A DNA stretch of 64,000 nt from Pannonibacter carbonis (GTDB lineage Bacteria; Pseudomonadota; Alphaproteobacteria; Rhizobiales; Stappiaceae): positions 1-64,000 of the forward strand of contig NZ_PUDR01000016.1 of the NCBI RefSeq assembly GCF_003012935.1, given 5' to 3'. The notes beneath the pieces were generated by a model that did no database searches, was not told where the DNA came from, and worked only from the letters and a program-made list of their open reading frames with translations. Positions 9,942-19,040 of the stretch are shown here, piece by piece; within the stretch, counting starts at the first letter, position 1, and the number at the start of each line of letters is the position of its first letter. Both the position numbers and the translations under genes were made by a program.

Positions 9942-12233
9942 TTATTTGTCCAGCTTCGGGCGAACCAGGCGGATACGCTGTTCCATTGCAATCAGCGGCT
10001 GGGCTTCGACCGGGCTGGCAACGCCCAGCGCCCGGACGGCCAGCAGGATTGGCTGCAACCGGTCATCGCGCGGCATGAGCCCCTCGACGGCGAGGCTCAA
10101 CCGGATGACCCCATCAGCATCAGCCGGCACGCCGCAGACCACCTGGAACGCACCAGCCCGAACCTCAAGACGTCCCAGTTCGGTTGCGCCCGAGCGGAAC
10201 ACCAGCCGGTTGCCTTCCTTGCCAGGTGTCCGAAACTGCAGCTCCAACGAGACGGGCAGCACAAGGCCAGGTGCCGGCGCCGGACCTTCGAGCCGAAAGG
10301 CAAGGTCCGCACTGTTCCCGGTCAGCCACTTGACCTGGACCTCGTCCCATACCCACTTGTCGTCAAAGACGAAATCGGCCTCGGCCAATTCACGCATCCG
10401 GTCGATGCGCGGTTCAAGGGCAGACTCCGCGAAGGAAATCTGTGCCCCTTCCCGCAATTGCGCAATGAGCTCCTCCGGACGCTCGTCGGCACCATCATAG
10501 GGCGCCGTGCGGGTCAGGACCTCGGCAAAGCGGGCACGCATCTCGTCAGCCACCTGCGGCCAGATGACGGGCCGGAACTCGGAAGCGATCCGTGCGCGGC
10601 GGGCCTCCAGCGCACCGGGCGTGAACAGCAGTTCCTCCACCAGCGCCAGACCGCCCGTCACATTGTAGGGGTCAACATAGTCGACGAGATCGCCGCCGAC
10701 CTCCGGCATGGACGATGTAGTTGATGCAATGCAGGGCGTCCCAAAGGCCAGGCTCTCGCCGATCGGCAGACCCCAGCCTTCCACAAAGCTCGGGAAAGCC
10801 GAGAACTGCGCCGCCCGGTAGAGCAACGACAGGTCGGCGTCGGACACGTTGCTAAGGATGTGCAGCTTGCCGTCCAGATGATTACGGGACGCAAAGCTCC
10901 CCATCAGATCCTTCACCCGCCAGCCAGGGCGCCCAACAAAGACCAGTTCCGGCACATGATCAGAGGGGTATTTCTCCAACAGTTTCTGCCAGATCTGGAA
11001 CAGGTAGTTGTGGTTCTTGCGCGCCTCGATGGTGGAGACGAACAGCACGAAGGGCTTGTCGAGCAGCCTTTTCACCGCAGAGCTTGCGCGGCCGGCGGCG
11101 CATTCGCCGCTGTCGAGCTGATGCGCCAGCTTCACCGGACGCACGGGCGCCAGCGGTATGCCGCGTTCAGCGCAATAGCGCTTCAGTTCAACAGCGGAAA
11201 ACTCCGAGATCGTGAAGATGACATCGGCAAGGCGAATGAAATGAAACAGGCAGCGGGAGAACCGGGCCACCAGCTCCGGCGCGCAAAACTCCGGATGGGT
11301 GATCGGGATGATGTCATAGATATAGACCGCGATCCGCACCCCGGCGCGCTTCAGCGACTGGTAGACATTGGCGCTGTCCGGCAGCATCCAGAAGGCGCCG
11401 GCGACAAAGACCACGTCACCGGCGCGCGGCACATAGACCTCGGCGCCCTGCTCTGCCCGGGCAATGATGCCGCGGATCTCGCCGTGATCGACCGGCTGGC
11501 GCCGCAGCGCGGCCGACAGATCAAGCACCGTCTCGGCCGCGATGGTGTAATAGGCGCGCGTCACCTCATCCAGATACGACAGGCGGAACGTATTGCCGCC
11601 AGCCCGGATGATGCTTTCCGACAGGTGCAACTGCACACGCTGGATGCCGGACACCGTCGCGTGATCCTTGAGGAACTTGAAGATATCCGACAGGTCCATC
11701 AGCACCTGTTCGCCGCGCGCGACCAGGTTGCCGGCGGCAGCGGCAAAGGTATCGGCGTCAAGGCTTGCACCCAGCGCCCTGAGCTCGCGGAAGGCCGCGC
11801 GGTCTTCGCTGTTGAGGACAAACGCCTGCCGATAGGCGACTTCGCAGGCTTCCAGATCGCCCATCACCTTGTGCAGATGCCCTTTCATCAGGAAGGCATC
11901 GGCGTTGTCGGGCTTGAGCGCGATGGCGCGGGCGTAAGCCGCCAGCGCCTCGTTGTGGCGGCCTGCCTCCTTCAGCATGTTGCCGCGCTGGATCCAGATG
12001 CCGTCCGCTTCCGGCTTCAGATCGAGAAAAGCGGCGTAAAGCTCTGCAGCCTCGCCCCATTTGCCGGCGTCACGGGCAAGGTCAGCCTCGCGCAATATCG
12101 GCCCCGCTTTCTTCCCAGCGCCACGGCTCAGCAATCGGCGAAACGGGTCCACGGCATATCTCCAATCCGGATACGAACGGGGTGACATACCCGTCCGGCT
12201 ACCGCTTTTCAACAAGGCAGATTTCAACGGCAT
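9942..12233 (-). CDS. TPR-containing GT4 glycosyltransferase
   Basis: About 763 residues from the ATG at 12233, which has AAGGTG seven bases upstream; an in-frame start at 12272 is less likely. Residues about 40-155 contain three tetratricopeptide repeats (for example WGEAAELYAAFLDLKPEA and HNEALAAYARAIALKP). The middle is a GT-B glycosyltransferase: FTISEFSAVELKRY, STIEARKNHNYL, VFVGRPGW, and the donor-site EGWGLPIGE with its E-x7-E spacing. The last about 120 residues are strand-rich and look like a beta domain of the type appended to surface-polysaccharide transferases. It likely adds capsule sugars in the cytoplasm, with the TPR part docking partners. It stands alone on the minus strand between two plus-strand genes. 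Confidence 0.85.
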   Translation of the reverse strand: MPLKSALLKSGSRTGMSPRSYPDWRYAVDPFRRLLSRGAGKKAGPILREADLARDAGKWGEAAELYAAFLDLKPEADGIWIQRGNMLKEAGRHNEALAAYARAIALKPDNADAFLMKGHLHKVMGDLEACEVAYRQAFVLNSEDRAAFRELRALGASLDADTFAAAAGNLVARGEQVLMDLSDIFKFLKDHATVSGIQRVQLHLSESIIRAGGNTFRLSYLDEVTRAYYTIAAETVLDLSAALRRQPVDHGEIRGIIARAEQGAEVYVPRAGDVVFVAGAFWMLPDSANVYQSLKRAGVRIAVYIYDIIPITHPEFCAPELVARFSRCLFHFIRLADVIFTISEFSAVELKRYCAERGIPLAPVRPVKLAHQLDSGECAAGRASSAVKRLLDKPFVLFVSTIEARKNHNYLFQIWQKLLEKYPSDHVPELVFVGRPGWRVKDLMGSFASRNHLDGKLHILSNVSDADLSLLYRAAQFSAFPSFVEGWGLPIGESLAFGTPCIASTTSSMPEVGGDLVDYVDPYNVTGGLALVEELLFTPGALEARRARIASEFRPVIWPQVADEMRARFAEVLTRTAPYDGADERPEELIAQLREGAQISFAESALEPRIDRMRELAEADFVFDDKWVWDEVQVKWLTGNSADLAFRLEGPAPAPGLVLPVSLELQFRTPGKEGNRLVFRSGATELGRLEVRAGAFQVVCGVPADADGVIRLSLAVEGLMPRDDRLQPILLAVRALGVASPVEAQPLIAMEQRIRLVRPKLDK

Positions 12234-12315
12234 GACGGCACCTTGCCGTATTTCTGCCAAGGAGCCGGTCAAAGCTCGCGGACGGGCAAGCGCAGGGTGC
12301 CATCAGGAGATTTGA

Positions 12316-13653
12316 ATGACCTATTATGTGAATGAGACCAGCTATCCTGCCAAGTCTGTCGTGTTTATCAAGGCGACCTGGGGCAACACGACCTTCACCG
12401 GTACAGGGTTCCTGGTCGGCCGTAACGACCTTTTGACCGCTGCCCACGTTGTTTATGATCCGAAGCTCGGGCGCATCGCCGACACGATCAAGATCTATCC
12501 AGTTTACAACCCGGACAAGATCAACCAGAATTTCTACTCCTATGCAGCCATTGATTTCTACAGCAACTCCAATCCGGGTGCATTTGACCCGGACCGTGAC
12601 GGCCTGATCTCTGCTGGCGACAAGAATTTCCGCACAATGGGTCACGCCGAGGTTGACCTTGCCTTCCTGTCCCTCTCCAAGCCGCTTGGCGACACCTATG
12701 GCTGGTTCGGTATCGACCCGGATTTCAACAATGGCGGCAGGGTATCGGTGATCGGCCATCCCGGAGCCTATGACAATTACTCGGTCCGCGACGAAGGCTC
12801 GGTCTATGCCGATGCAGTCGATCAGGTCTACATCAACGAAGGCAATCTCGAGATCAACTCCGGCAATTCCGGCGGTCCGATCTTCTATGAAGGCGCCAAT
12901 GGTCCCTATGCCGTCGGGCTTGTTTCTACCAAGTCCTATTTCACGGATATCGGCGGCCACTGGAGCTGGCTCAAGGAGAGCATGAAAGACAACGACCGCT
13001 TCATCGAAGGCTATGCCGGACATACGGTCACCGGCACATCCGGCAATGATGTCTTTGGTCTGTTCGCGGGCAAGGGCCGCTACACCAGCGTTGGCAATGA
13101 CACCATCTACGGTGGGGCCGGTCGCGATACAGTCAAGTATCAGGGGCCAGGAAGTGATTTCACCTTCACCCGAAACGGAAACACGATTGTCGTGACCGAC
13201 AAGACCGGCGCCGAGGGACGCGACACGCTCTATGATATCGAGCGTCTGTCGTTCGACAATGGCACGCTGGCCTTTGACCTGAACGGCAACGCCGGGCAGA
13301 CCTATCGCCTGTACCAGGCGGCTTTCGCCCGGACCCCGGACAGTGCCGGTCTGTCGCACAACGTCAATCTCGTTGACCAGGGCATGAGCCTGAAGCAGAT
13401 GGCCGGCGCCTTCATCGGCTCTGCCGAGTTTATCCAGCGCTATGGCTCGGGAACCTCCAATACGACCTATCTGACAGCGTTGTATCAGAACGTGCTCGGT
13501 CGCGGGCCGGATCAGGTTGGCCTCAACGGCTGGCTCGACCGTCTCTCCAGCGGCACCTGGGACCGCCAGGACGTTCTGCTCGGCTTCTCCGAAAGCCCGG
13601 AAAATCAGAACCTCGTCGGCGTCCACATCGCCAACGGCATCTGGCTGACGTGA
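12316..13653 (+). CDS. secreted trypsin-like protease with RTX-like and DUF4214 C-terminus
   Basis: 445 residues. The trypsin-like serine protease domain (about 10-225) carries TAAH (His44), DLAF (Asp114) and NSGNSGGP (Ser185). An EF-hand-like loop, DPDRDGLISAGD (91-102), with acidic residues at positions 1, 3, 5 and 12, is inserted in the domain. Next come short glycine/aspartate RTX-like motifs (GNDTIYGGAGRD, about 256-267) and a DUF4214 module from about 325. There is no N-terminal signal peptide. The RTX-like motifs and the C-terminal end suggest type I secretion, which is inferred. A good ribosome site, AGGAG, precedes the ATG. The C-terminal 140 residues are close to those of the CAP protein at 50936-52342. 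Its place inside the capsule locus hints at a role at the cell surface. Confidence 0.85.
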   Translation: MTYYVNETSYPAKSVVFIKATWGNTTFTGTGFLVGRNDLLTAAHVVYDPKLGRIADTIKIYPVYNPDKINQNFYSYAAIDFYSNSNPGAFDPDRDGLISAGDKNFRTMGHAEVDLAFLSLSKPLGDTYGWFGIDPDFNNGGRVSVIGHPGAYDNYSVRDEGSVYADAVDQVYINEGNLEINSGNSGGPIFYEGANGPYAVGLVSTKSYFTDIGGHWSWLKESMKDNDRFIEGYAGHTVTGTSGNDVFGLFAGKGRYTSVGNDTIYGGAGRDTVKYQGPGSDFTFTRNGNTIVVTDKTGAEGRDTLYDIERLSFDNGTLAFDLNGNAGQTYRLYQAAFARTPDSAGLSHNVNLVDQGMSLKQMAGAFIGSAEFIQRYGSGTSNTTYLTALYQNVLGRGPDQVGLNGWLDRLSSGTWDRQDVLLGFSESPENQNLVGVHIANGIWLT

Positions 13654-13670
13654 CTGGCGGGTCGGTTGAG

Positions 13671-14984
13671 TCAGGTGAAAGCCTGAGCCAGATATCGGTT
13701 CAGCACACGGAAATGGGCCGGCCAGGTCATGGCCTCCGGCACGCCCGGTTCGATGTCGAGCCGGGCGCCACGGTCGCCGCGCGCCAGGCCCTCGATGGCG
13801 CGCAACCAGCCGAGGCCATCGAGCGGGGACAGGAGACGGGCCGCCGGGCCCGCGACCTCACGGTGCACGGCAATGTCGGAGGCGATGACCGGGGCCCCCA
13901 ATGCCTCGGCCTCGACAAGCGGCAGGCTGAAGCCCTCGACATAGGACGGCACCAGCACGGCGGCAGCGCCCTTCATCAGGGCCGCCACTTCCGCGTCGGT
14001 CAAGCCACCTGCCTCGTGCACATGGGCCGCCAGCGCCGGGCAGCGGTCAAGATAATCGACGATATTCTCGTTTTCCCAGCCCCGCCGTCCAATCAGCACC
14101 AGGCGCGGTGCTGCATCGCCGAGACGTTCCACCATGTCCCGCCAGAGTGGCAACAGCAGCAAGTGGTTCTTGCGCGGTTCGATGGTGCCAAGGACCACGA
14201 AATACGGTCTCTCCGGCTGCGGTTCGGTGAGCGCGCCCTCGGGAGACTGGAACTGGTCCTCGATCCCCAGCAGCGCCACCTCTGTGCGCGGGCTTCGCAG
14301 CGCGGCCTCGGCCACATGCGCAAGGAAGACATCGCGCGTGTAGGCCGAGTTGGTGATCACAAGGTCGGCATGGGCGGCCACAGTCGCCATGCGGCGGCGA
14401 TGCAGGTCGTCATGGCCCGGCCGGCAGTATTCAGGGTGGGTGATCGGAATCAGGTCATGGATCAGGAACACCGGCCGGACGCCCGAGCGCTCCAGCCAGC
14501 GTGGCAGTGCGGGGGCGGTCAGATTGGAATGGGCGACGTTGATGTATACGCCGCCGTTGATCCGGTCCGGATTGTTGGACAATGTCCCCGCCACCTGTCC
14601 GGCCGCCCGCTTCACCCAGGCCGCAGCGCCTGTCACCGTATCGCGCCGTCCCCCCACCTGGGTTGCCGCCGGCGCGTCCAGTCCCAGGAACCGCAAGGTC
14701 CGGCCATAGGCGGCGCTGGCTCCGGTTTCGGTAACGCCCCAGTTGGCGGCAGTGCGATCCCGCAAGTCGAGGCCCGCAGAGCGTGGCAACAAGCGCAAAC
14801 CGAAATCGCCGGCCTCGACAAAACCGAGATCAATGTCCATGCGAGCCAACAGATGATCTAGGTAAGCGTATTCAACCCGGTCGATGCCGGTCGGCGAGGC
14901 CCGCAGCCCACGGCCCATCAGCCGGGTGATGTCCAGCAGCACGGGGTGGCCCGACCGTGCGCCCGTCTCAGCCGCGCCAGGCAT
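13671..14984 (-). CDS. GT4-family glycosyltransferase
   Basis: About 437 residues from the ATG at 14984, which has AAAGGTGG just upstream; the open frame extends to 15041 but that start would overlap the preceding kpsS by 74 bases. GT-B features: LLDITRLMGRGLRASPTGIDRVE near the N-terminus, FLIHDLIPITHPEY, LGTIEPRKNHLLLL, LVLIGRRGW, and the donor site PSYVEGFSLPLVEAE (E-x7-E form). It is the same general type as the enzyme at 9942-12233, including the shared HD-IPITHPE segment, but without TPRs. It follows the second kpsS with a short overlap, so it belongs to the kpsD-kpsS2 transcript. It probably transfers a repeat-unit sugar onto the capsule chain; sugar and linkage are unknown. Confidence 0.87.
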   Translation of the reverse strand: MPGAAETGARSGHPVLLDITRLMGRGLRASPTGIDRVEYAYLDHLLARMDIDLGFVEAGDFGLRLLPRSAGLDLRDRTAANWGVTETGASAAYGRTLRFLGLDAPAATQVGGRRDTVTGAAAWVKRAAGQVAGTLSNNPDRINGGVYINVAHSNLTAPALPRWLERSGVRPVFLIHDLIPITHPEYCRPGHDDLHRRRMATVAAHADLVITNSAYTRDVFLAHVAEAALRSPRTEVALLGIEDQFQSPEGALTEPQPERPYFVVLGTIEPRKNHLLLLPLWRDMVERLGDAAPRLVLIGRRGWENENIVDYLDRCPALAAHVHEAGGLTDAEVAALMKGAAAVLVPSYVEGFSLPLVEAEALGAPVIASDIAVHREVAGPAARLLSPLDGLGWLRAIEGLARGDRGARLDIEPGVPEAMTWPAHFRVLNRYLAQAFT

Positions 14985-16362
14985 GGAACCACCTTTCGGT
15001 CTGCGTACCGTCATTGACCTGCTCGTCGAACGTGGTTGCAATCCCCGCGGCTCGGGCTTGAGCGAGACGCGGCGGAACCGGTTCGTTCGTTCCCAGCCCG
15101 TTCACCGTCCCCTCGGCTAGCCGCCGGGCCATGGCATAGGCCCCGGCGCGGCGACCTTTCTCGACGTAGAAGTTGCCCTTCACCTGGATCGTGGCGGCCA
15201 GAAGACGTTCGAGATGGTCGAGCAGGTCAGCGTCAGGTGGCGTGCGGTCAGCCCAGAACTGGTCGAGCGGCACCTGGCTGGTCAGGCCGGCAATGTCATA
15301 GAGCGCAATGCCCAGGACCTTGGTCGGGCAGCCCACGCGCAGGGCGTGAATGCCGGTGGTGCTGTTGATCATCAGCGCGCCCTTGGCGTGTTCCAGCAGA
15401 CGGTTCAGGTTGCCACCGTCGATCACATAGACGCGCTTGCGCACGCCATAGCGCCGGGCAATCTGTTTCAGCAGCTTGGGCCAGGGCTCGATGCCATTGT
15501 CGAGCGGGTGGATCTTGAACACCAGCCGGGCCGACACCGGCGCGGACTTGGCAAAGGACCGGATCACCTCTTCCGCCGCCTCGCCGATATGGCTGAAGGG
15601 CGAATTGTAGCGCAACTGGTAGTCGCTCTGGATCTGCAGCGGGAACACGTAATAGGGGATGCCGCTGCCGATGACGTCGTCGATCAGGTGCTCGGCCACG
15701 CTGTTGCGCCAGCTCGACTGCACCAGCCGCGGAATGAACCGCAGATATTCCGCCAGCGGATGATAGAAGCGATCACGGGTGTAGCGCGGGAAGGAAAACC
15801 AGGAGCAGAAGACGTTGGAGAGGTTATAGACGACCTCGTGATAGGCTTCGAGCCAGAACGGATGCGTGTAAAGCGGACGCCGGTCTATTGGCGGCAAATC
15901 GCGGGCCAATGTCCGGATCCGCTCCGGATCGAGCGGAAACCGCGAATGCGCCGACATGCCGTCGCGCTCCAGCGTGATCCAGTCCGGGCGTAGGTAGCCG
16001 AACTCATAGGCGCTGGCGGACAAGCCAAGCTCGGCTGCCACTTCGGCGGCAGCAACGTGATAGGGCACTCGGTCGGCGTAATAGACCACGTCGGTCACAC
16101 CGGTTCTGCGCGCGAAGTCGCGGAACCAGTCCATGAACCCGGCAAGAGTGCCTCGGTAACTGACCGCTCGCCCGTCATGCCAGGCGAGCCAATCGCCTGG
16201 ACACAGGTTGATGCGAAGGGTTCGGTGCCCGAGCAACTCAAGTTCGTCGGCGACACGGCGGCAGAATACCGATGGTGGGCCTTGCAGGAAGACAAATGTC
16301 CTCTTGCCTTCACTGGCAGGTTCTGACCCACCTGCGCCCTGCCCTTGCGGCTTTTCCGCCAT
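14968..16362 (-). CDS. kpsS: KpsS-like capsule Kdo transferase (copy 2)
   Basis: A second KpsS paralogue, 464 residues from the ATG at 16362, where AAGGA lies seven bases upstream. A GTG at 16380 would add six residues but has no clear ribosome site. Numbering from the GTG, motifs are FLQGP (31-35), INLCPGDW (57-64), YADRVPYH (101-108), FGYLRPDWITLE (127-138), FPLQIQSD (246-253), KIHPLDNG (289-296) and NST (339-341). It follows kpsD by a few dozen bases. Clear sequence divergence from copy 1 outside these motifs suggests an old duplication or a different acceptor, rather than a recent copy. It acts in the cytoplasm on the lipid-linked linker. Confidence 0.87.
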   Translation of the reverse strand: MAEKPQGQGAGGSEPASEGKRTFVFLQGPPSVFCRRVADELELLGHRTLRINLCPGDWLAWHDGRAVSYRGTLAGFMDWFRDFARRTGVTDVVYYADRVPYHVAAAEVAAELGLSASAYEFGYLRPDWITLERDGMSAHSRFPLDPERIRTLARDLPPIDRRPLYTHPFWLEAYHEVVYNLSNVFCSWFSFPRYTRDRFYHPLAEYLRFIPRLVQSSWRNSVAEHLIDDVIGSGIPYYVFPLQIQSDYQLRYNSPFSHIGEAAEEVIRSFAKSAPVSARLVFKIHPLDNGIEPWPKLLKQIARRYGVRKRVYVIDGGNLNRLLEHAKGALMINSTTGIHALRVGCPTKVLGIALYDIAGLTSQVPLDQFWADRTPPDADLLDHLERLLAATIQVKGNFYVEKGRRAGAYAMARRLAEGTVNGLGTNEPVPPRLAQARAAGIATTFDEQVNDGTQTERWFHAWRG

Positions 16363-16398
16363 GGCCCCGTCCTTGTTCACCCTTCGAACAAGAAGGAA

Positions 16399-17544
16399 TT
16401 ACTTGTTCATGATCGCGGCAACGCCGATGGCATTGTTGGTCAGAGGCGCGATGATCTGCAGGAACTTGCCGAACTCCGCAGTCGGGTGGTTCGCCACATA
16501 CAGGATGTCCTTGTCACGCATCTCGAAGAAGCGGGCCAGGAAGAACCCGCGCGGATCCTGCAGGCTGAGGCGATAGACCACCGGCACCTCGACCTGCCCG
16601 GCAAGCCTCTGCGCTAGGTCCGGCCGCAACTGACGCACCAGATCGGCCTCCTCGTAACGGAACAGGAAAATGCCACCCGCATCGGCGCGATAATCATTCA
16701 GGCCGCCGACCGTTGCCAGAGCCTCGGCCATGGAGACGGACTTGGTGCGGAACGGCACCAATTGGTTCGCCTTCGTCGCACCAAAGGCCGAGAAGGTGCG
16801 CGGGCGGTGTGACAGGAGGATGTTGTCGCCCGGTGCCACGAGCACGTTGTTCTCGGGGAAGTCGATGAGGTGTTCGAGACGGGTCGTGCCGGAGCGCGTT
16901 CCGCGCTTCAACGTCACGACTGTCTCGTAGGTTGCCGCACGGGCACCGCCGGCCTGGGCAACAAGTTCAAGCAGACGCGTGTCGCGAACCTGCAGCGGGT
17001 AGACGCCCGGCTTGGCCGCATCACCGACCACAACGGCGGTCGCGCTCATCTTGCCGGAGACGACAATCAGGACCTGCGGCTCCACCGCTTTGCCGGCCAG
17101 CTTGCTTTCGATGGTCTGGCGCAGTCCCTCGACCGACTGGCCCGCAGCCTGGATCCGGCCCGCGTAGGGAACAAAGATAAAGCCGCTCTCGTCGATGGTC
17201 GCCGGAATCAGCGTGCTGTCGCTGCCATTCGAAAACAGGCCCTCGCGCGAGGCTTCCCAGATCTTGATCTGCAGATTGTCGCCAACGCCAAGGCGTGCAC
17301 CGGAGCCGCCGCCGCCCACGCCCTTGAACTGATTCATGAAAGCGAGCGGACGGTAGTTCTTCAGGTACTCGATGTTGCCCGGTGCAATATCGATGACGGC
17401 GTAGTTTTCCATGCCGGAGGGGACGGCGGACTGATCAGCGGTAATCTGGTCGGACGTGATGCCAATTGCAGTAGGCCCCTCGGACGGAAGCGCGGCACAG
17501 CCAGCTGCAAGCAATACTAAAGACAATAGCCACAACGACCGCAT
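16399..17544 (-). CDS. kpsD: capsule outer-membrane exporter lipoprotein KpsD
   Basis: 381 residues from the ATG at 17544 (GGGGAA upstream); an upstream in-frame start at 17589 would spoil the signal peptide. It begins with a lipoprotein signal MRSLWLLSLVLLAAGC, with the LAAGC lipobox. A polysaccharide-export domain follows (GVGDNLQIKIWEASREGLF, then PYAGRIQAAGQSVEGLR), with SLBB-type repeats around GDAAKPGVYPL and later GATKANQLVPF. This family (KpsD/Wza/CtrA) forms the periplasmic and outer-membrane channel that KpsE docks onto. It is the first gene of the kpsD-kpsS2-GT4 block and ends 36 bases before the kpsS2 ATG. Length is that of CtrA-like short members rather than the longer E. coli KpsD. 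Confidence 0.9.
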   Translation of the reverse strand: MRSLWLLSLVLLAAGCAALPSEGPTAIGITSDQITADQSAVPSGMENYAVIDIAPGNIEYLKNYRPLAFMNQFKGVGGGGSGARLGVGDNLQIKIWEASREGLFSNGSDSTLIPATIDESGFIFVPYAGRIQAAGQSVEGLRQTIESKLAGKAVEPQVLIVVSGKMSATAVVVGDAAKPGVYPLQVRDTRLLELVAQAGGARAATYETVVTLKRGTRSGTTRLEHLIDFPENNVLVAPGDNILLSHRPRTFSAFGATKANQLVPFRTKSVSMAEALATVGGLNDYRADAGGIFLFRYEEADLVRQLRPDLAQRLAGQVEVPVVYRLSLQDPRGFFLARFFEMRDKDILYVANHPTAEFGKFLQIIAPLTNNAIGVAAIMNK

Positions 17545-17967
17545 CGGTTCCCCGCTCACACCATCCTGTCCCAGCATTTCTCCTAGCACCCGGCGCGGGC
17601 AAAGTCCAAGCCGGGCTGCAGTTGCGTCTGTGCAGGGACGATACGCTGTGCTTCAATTACAACACCAAATGAAAGGAAAGCGTTAAGGTTCTGGTTTCGC
17701 AGGGAGATGTTTGAATGAGCTCTTGCCGGCACCGTCCCGAGGCCAGCATCACCGACACGTGGCAGTCCCGGCGAAACAGGGGGAATCAGCACCGACAGGC
17801 CGCTTAGCGTCGCGACTCGGTGAAAAGAAATGCCGACGTGGGACGCTTTTGGGGAGGAAAATGTCGTCCGCCCCACTTTTCAGCCGGGCGGACGATTCAT
17901 AATGTGCGCGCAGTTTCAGCACCCGGCCGGTCCTGCCCGTGACCGCGCCAGCCCGGAAAGGCCCACC
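17545..17967. other. divergent gap between kpsD and folD
   Basis: A 423-base gap. I see no gene in it: frames crossing it lack a credible start and ribosome site. It probably holds the kpsD promoter in its left half (AT-richer stretch near 17650-17715) and the folD promoter in its right half. Confidence 0.45.
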
Positions 17968-18879
17968 ATGAGCCAGGCAACCCTGATCGACGGCAAGGCG
18001 ATTGCCGCCTCCGTCCGCGCCGAAATCACTGCCCGCGCCGCCTGCCTTCTGGCCGAGACGGGACGCCAGCCTGGTCTGGCCGTGGTCCTGGTTGGTGAGG
18101 ATCCGGCCAGCCAGGTCTATGTCCGCAACAAGGACAAGGCGGCTGCTGCCTGCGGTTTTCATTCGGTCAAGCACAGCCTGCCGGCCGACACGTCCGAGAC
18201 GGACCTTCTCGCCCTTGTCGAAACGCTGAATGCCGATGACACCATCCACGGCATCCTGGTGCAGCTTCCCCTGCCCCGTCACATCGACGAAAGCAAGGTC
18301 TTGCGCCTGATCCGGCCCGAGAAGGATGTCGACGGGTTCCACCCGGTCAATGTCGGGCTGCTGTCCATTGGCGACCGTGAGAGCGCTCTGGTTCCCTGCA
18401 CCCCGGCCGGAAGCCTTGTGCTGCTGAAGCGCACGCTGGGGCCTTCGCTCGCCGGTCTCGATGCCGTTGTCATCGGCCGCTCCAACATCGTCGGCAAGCC
18501 GATGGCCCAGTTGCTGCTGTCGGAAAGCTGCACGGTCACAGTCGCCCACAGCCGCACGAAGGACCTCGTCGAGGTGGTGCGCCGGGCGGATATCGTCGTG
18601 GCGGCAGTCGGACGGCCGGAAATGGTTCGTGGCGACTGGATCAAGCCGGGCGCCACGGTCATCGACGTCGGCATCAACCGGGTACCGGATCCCTCGCGCG
18701 GCGCGGATGCCACCAGGCTGGTCGGCGATGTCGCCTTTGCCGAAGCTGCTGTCCACGCCGGAGCCATCACGCCGGTTCCCGGCGGCGTCGGCCCGATGAC
18801 CATTGCCATGCTGATGGCAAACACGCTGACCGCCGCCCGCAGGTTGCTGAATGTACCGGCTGAACCGGATCTGTTTTAG
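17968..18879 (+). CDS. folD: bifunctional methylenetetrahydrofolate dehydrogenase/cyclohydrolase
   Basis: 304 residues. FolD interconverts 5,10-methylene-THF, methenyl-THF and 10-formyl-THF for purine, formyl-Met and one-carbon supply. Motifs: YVRNK with catalytic Lys55, GILVQLPLP (95-103), [10 protein letters not shown] (119-128), PCTPAG, the NADP loop [11 protein letters not shown], and the C-terminal [12 protein letters not shown]. The start ATG at 17968 gives the usual family N-terminus; a longer frame from 17830 adds 46 unrelated residues. A clear intrinsic terminator follows at 18921-18956, so it is a single-gene unit. Confidence 0.96.
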   Translation: MSQATLIDGKAIAASVRAEITARAACLLAETGRQPGLAVVLVGEDPASQVYVRNKDKAAAACGFHSVKHSLPADTSETDLLALVETLNADDTIHGILVQLPLPRHIDESKVLRLIRPEKDVDGFHPVNVGLLSIGDRESALVPCTPAGSLVLLKRTLGPSLAGLDAVVIGRSNIVGKPMAQLLLSESCTVTVAHSRTKDLVEVVRRADIVVAAVGRPEMVRGDWIKPGATVIDVGINRVPDPSRGADATRLVGDVAFAEAAVHAGAITPVPGGVGPMTIAMLMANTLTAARRLLNVPAEPDLF

Positions 18880-18920
18880 GCGCGCAGATCTTACTGTCAC
18901 AAATACTGATACAGAAAGCC

Positions 18921-18956
18921 GGGACGCCGACATTCAACAGCGGCGCCCGCGTTTTT
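18921..18956 (+). terminator. intrinsic terminator after folD
   Basis: A GC-rich stem (GGGACGCCG at 18921-18929 pairing with CGGCGCCC at 18941-18948, one bulged base, 11-base loop) followed by GCG and five T residues, 41 bases past the folD stop. Confidence 0.65.
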
Positions 18957-19040
18957 ATTCGCAAGGTCCTTGCGACTTATAATTTCGTTAACCATGAACA
19001 TACAATCGTTGTTGCCGATACCAGATCAAAGGATATCGGC

